Assembly (NCBI RefSeq): GCF_007954365.1
Contig: NZ_VOLO01000009.1
Coordinates: 1-34,744, forward strand
Direction: 5' to 3'
Length of the DNA: 34,744 nucleotides
DNA from: Frigoribacterium sp. ACAM 257
GTDB lineage: Bacteria; Actinomycetota; Actinomycetes; Actinomycetales; Microbacteriaceae
The notes below the pieces were generated by a model that saw nothing but the letters and a program-made list of their open reading frames with translations, had not been told where the DNA came from and ran no database searches. A program made the position numbers and the translations under genes. This document shows, piece after piece, positions 32,419-34,744 of this stretch (position 1 is its first letter; each line of letters begins with the position of its first letter).

Positions 32419-34744
32419 ATGAAAAACATCATCAACGGCGCTCTCAGCGCGGCGGCGATCGGTGCGGCCCTCGCGTCGTCACTCGTCGGCGCAGGCGCTG
32501 CACACGCCGCGCCCCAGCCGGACCAGAACCGTGTCATCACCCAGAAACTCGTCTTCAAGACGGACGACAACAAATTCGCGACGTTCCGAGGCTCGTTTAC
32601 GTTCGAGAAGTTCACCACCTACGAGGCCGCGTACGCCGTGGCCACGACGTTCAGGACGCCTGCGGTGGGCCAGTGGGGCACCATGCAGTACAGCCCCTTC
32701 ACGACACTTTCTTGTCTCGGCGGTTACGTCGATTGGATCGGGCAGACAGGCTGCACAACCGGCAACCAGAATCAGTACCGCATCAATCAAGACGGCACCC
32801 TCGAGTCCTGGAGCAACAAGAAAGTCAACGGCATCACCCGGCCGTCGAGCGCGGACCTCGCCCGGCTCGGCACGAGCAACCCCTGGAAGCTCGTCCTTCC
32901 CGCGACCGCACCTACGGTCTCGGTGCCCGAAGCGAAGGCTGGCCAGACCGTTAGTGCGACCGTCTCGTTCCCGCAGCGTGTCTACGGCAAGCTGGTCTTC
33001 ACTGCTCCTGAGCACACGACGATCGTGGGCGTGGACTACCGCTCGTGCGACGTGTCCGACGACGGCAAGACGGCCACGTGCGGCGTCGACTCGGACTACT
33101 GGACGGCGGACCGCGTCGTCACGCTCAAGGTCGACTCCGACGTCCGCACCGACGCCAGCATCCCGTGGGGCTCGAACCTCCCCGGCGGGAGCATGAAGGT
33201 CGTCAAGTCCGGCTCTGCCGACATCACGAGCACGCTCACGGCCAAGGTCGTCCGCGGCGGCTGGGCCGTCTCGAAGCCCACCATGCGGCCGGGGACGACC
33301 GGCACCTCCACCGTCGCCTTCGACAACACCCACACGGGCCCGATGACCGTCACCGCGCCCGCCGACACCACCCTCACCGGCATCACGGGCGGCACCGAGA
33401 AGTGGACCATCTCCGCCGACGGCACCACCGCCACGGCACCGTCCGGCACATGGACAGGGACCCGCACCCTCAGCCTGCGTGCATCCGCCACCGCCGAGGC
33501 CGGAGAGAAGGTCGGCGGCTCCGTCACCAGCGGCACAGGCCTGAACAGCATCACGGTGCCTCTCGACGCGAACGTCGCGGAGACGAAGAGCACCGTCCTC
33601 GGCGCGTACGCGCTCGAGGCCAAGCCGACGACGGGCGCGCACTTCGCCCCCGGCGCCGACGGCACCGTGAGCTTCACCTCGCGCCCCTCCCGCGGCCCGG
33701 ACGGCATCGACATCGTGCCCGGGGAGTCCATGTCCTGGACCACGACCCTGCCCAAGGGCCTCGAGATCCGCGGCAACACCTGCTCCGACGTGTACACCGG
33801 CTACACCGCCACCTGCGACTTCGGTGCCACCGCCCCCGACGGCACCCGGACGGTCGTCTACACGGTCACCCGCGACGCCGACCAGCCGGCGGTCACCAAC
33901 GCGTTCCAGCACGTCCACACCACCACCTACGACGTCCGAGCGACCGCCGACCTGGCCGCAGACGCCAAGGTGGTCACCACCTTCACCCCGACAGGGGGCC
34001 ACACCTCGGACAGCCCCCGCACCGAGACAACCGTCCCCGTGGCGCAGGGGCCCGTGGTCACGGTGACGAATCCGGCTGACCCGGCCGACGGGTACACCCC
34101 CGGCACCGCGTTCACCTTCACCGGCACCGCGACCGCGGGCAAGACCATCACCGTGCAGAACGTGTTCGGCACGGTCCTGGGCCAGAACGTGCCCGTGGCG
34201 GCCGACGGCACCTGGTCGTGGACCCGCGCCAACATGGGCACCTCGAACTGGATGCTCGAGTTCGTCCAGGACAAGGGCACCGCGAACGAGCACAAGGCCA
34301 CCGTCTACAACTTCAAGCCCAACGCCGCCCCGGCACCGGTCGTGACCGTCACCAACCCGGCGAACCCGGCCGACGGGTACACCCCCGGCACCGCGTTCAC
34401 CTTCACCGGCACCGCGACCGCAGGCAAGACGATCACCGTGCAGAACGTGTTCGGCACGGTCCTGGGCCAGAACGTGCCCGTGCAGGCCGACGGCACCTGG
34501 TCGTGGACCCGCGCCAACATGGGCACCTCGAACTGGATGCTCGAGTTCATCCAGGACAAGGGCACCGCGAACGAGCACAAGGCCACCGTCTACAACTTCA
34601 AGCCCAACGCCACCCCGGCACCGGTCGTGACCGTCACCAACCCGGTCAACCCGGCCGACGGCTACCCGGCGCAGACCTCGTTCACCTTCACCGGCACCGC
34701 GACCGCGGGCAAGACGATCACCGTGCAGAACGTGTTCGGCACCG
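32419..34744 (+). CDS. Secreted repeat-containing surface protein (adhesin-like), 3' end beyond window
   Basis: One frame is open from ATG 32419 to the window end, 775 codons with no stop. Residues 1-30 are a signal peptide (KNIINGALSAAAIGAALASS..., cleavage after AHA). The next 515 or so residues are an exported domain with cysteine pairs SCLGGYVDWIGQTGC, RSCDVSDDGKTATC and NTCSDVYTGYTATC, and beta-rich, Thr/Gly-rich segments. From residue 546 follow Ig-like tandem repeats of 95 residues (VVTVTNP...DGYTPGTAFTFTGTATAG). Codon use in about 32520-32830 is less GC-rich than elsewhere. It is transcribed divergently from clpB. Probably cell-surface or matrix; function and anchoring are not visible. 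Confidence 0.85.
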   Translation, partial: MKNIINGALSAAAIGAALASSLVGAGAAHAAPQPDQNRVITQKLVFKTDDNKFATFRGSFTFEKFTTYEAAYAVATTFRTPAVGQWGTMQYSPFTTLSCLGGYVDWIGQTGCTTGNQNQYRINQDGTLESWSNKKVNGITRPSSADLARLGTSNPWKLVLPATAPTVSVPEAKAGQTVSATVSFPQRVYGKLVFTAPEHTTIVGVDYRSCDVSDDGKTATCGVDSDYWTADRVVTLKVDSDVRTDASIPWGSNLPGGSMKVVKSGSADITSTLTAKVVRGGWAVSKPTMRPGTTGTSTVAFDNTHTGPMTVTAPADTTLTGITGGTEKWTISADGTTATAPSGTWTGTRTLSLRASATAEAGEKVGGSVTSGTGLNSITVPLDANVAETKSTVLGAYALEAKPTTGAHFAPGADGTVSFTSRPSRGPDGIDIVPGESMSWTTTLPKGLEIRGNTCSDVYTGYTATCDFGATAPDGTRTVVYTVTRDADQPAVTNAFQHVHTTTYDVRATADLAADAKVVTTFTPTGGHTSDSPRTETTVPVAQGPVVTVTNPADPADGYTPGTAFTFTGTATAGKTITVQNVFGTVLGQNVPVAADGTWSWTRANMGTSNWMLEFVQDKGTANEHKATVYNFKPNAAPAPVVTVTNPANPADGYTPGTAFTFTGTATAGKTITVQNVFGTVLGQNVPVQADGTWSWTRANMGTSNWMLEFIQDKGTANEHKATVYNFKPNATPAPVVTVTNPVNPADGYPAQTSFTFTGTATAGKTITVQNVFGT
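34054..34744 (+). repeat. Tandem 285-bp repeat encoding 95-residue units (2.4 copies visible)
   Basis: Copies start at 34054, 34339 and 34624, exactly 285 bp apart. Copies 1 and 2 differ at only four of 95 residues and are also nearly identical in DNA, which suggests recent duplication or gene conversion. Copy 3 diverges at its start (DGYPAQTSFTF in place of DGYTPGTAFTF) and runs out of the window. Confidence 0.95.

Noticed and set aside
34054-34744. Regular tandem repeat as a possible CRISPR array
   Set aside because: The unit is 285 bp, in frame and protein-coding with no spacers.

Overview
The window is high-GC DNA with GTG/ATG starts, many 4-bp ATGA/GTGA gene overlaps, likely leaderless promoters and an HspR-type HAIR operator before clpB. 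Together with a DUF3151 gene, a septum-formation-family membrane protein and a YhgE/Pip protein, this points to an actinobacterium, most likely a Microbacteriaceae (Curtobacterium/Frigoribacterium/Clavibacter-like). The family assignment is inference; no rRNA or tRNA gene was found.

Layout. 1-2.0 kb: the end of an unknown gene, a coiled-coil hypothetical gene and a TetR regulator with a large palindromic operator over its promoter. 2.0-4.9 kb: an operon of TetR, an ABC-ATPase-like protein that has lost its ATPase motifs, and a YhgE/Pip membrane protein. 4.9-5.7 kb: a DUF3151 gene bracketed by intergenic repeats. 5.7-7.5 kb: a DUF1972 glycosyltransferase overlapping a low-molecular-weight protein tyrosine phosphatase. 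7.5-14.2 kb: housekeeping genes (SpoU methyltransferase, HAD-IIA phosphatase, septum-formation protein, pyrE, exonuclease III, AEC transporter).

14.2-30.0 kb is a surface-polysaccharide locus interrupted by threonine aldolase and trpF. One block on the minus strand (wbpD-, wbpE-, wbpB-like genes, a nucleotide-sugar dehydrogenase and a Wzx-like flippase) encodes the steps expected for UDP-2,3-diacetamido-2,3-dideoxyglucuronate and its lipid-linked product. A second minus block carries a PglE-like aminotransferase, a second sugar dehydrogenase and an NAD-dependent epimerase. A plus-strand operon carries a PglC-like initiating transferase, a PglD-like acetyltransferase, a GT4 glycosyltransferase and a Wzy-like polymerase. 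The set fits a Wzx/Wzy-type pathway starting on a bacillosamine-like sugar (inference; no 4,6-dehydratase or chain-length regulator is in the window). A small protein at 14252-14728 looks like the NAD-binding half of a sugar dehydrogenase with a ruined glycine loop.

30.1-34.7 kb: an N-domain-less ClpB under a HAIR box, then a large secreted protein (32419 to the window end, no stop) with near-identical 95-residue repeats.

Two promoter styles stand out. Housekeeping genes have a TANNNT box 6-8 nt before the start codon, as in leaderless transcription. The polysaccharide and adhesin genes have AT-rich promoter islands with Shine-Dalgarno leaders and partly shared sequence.
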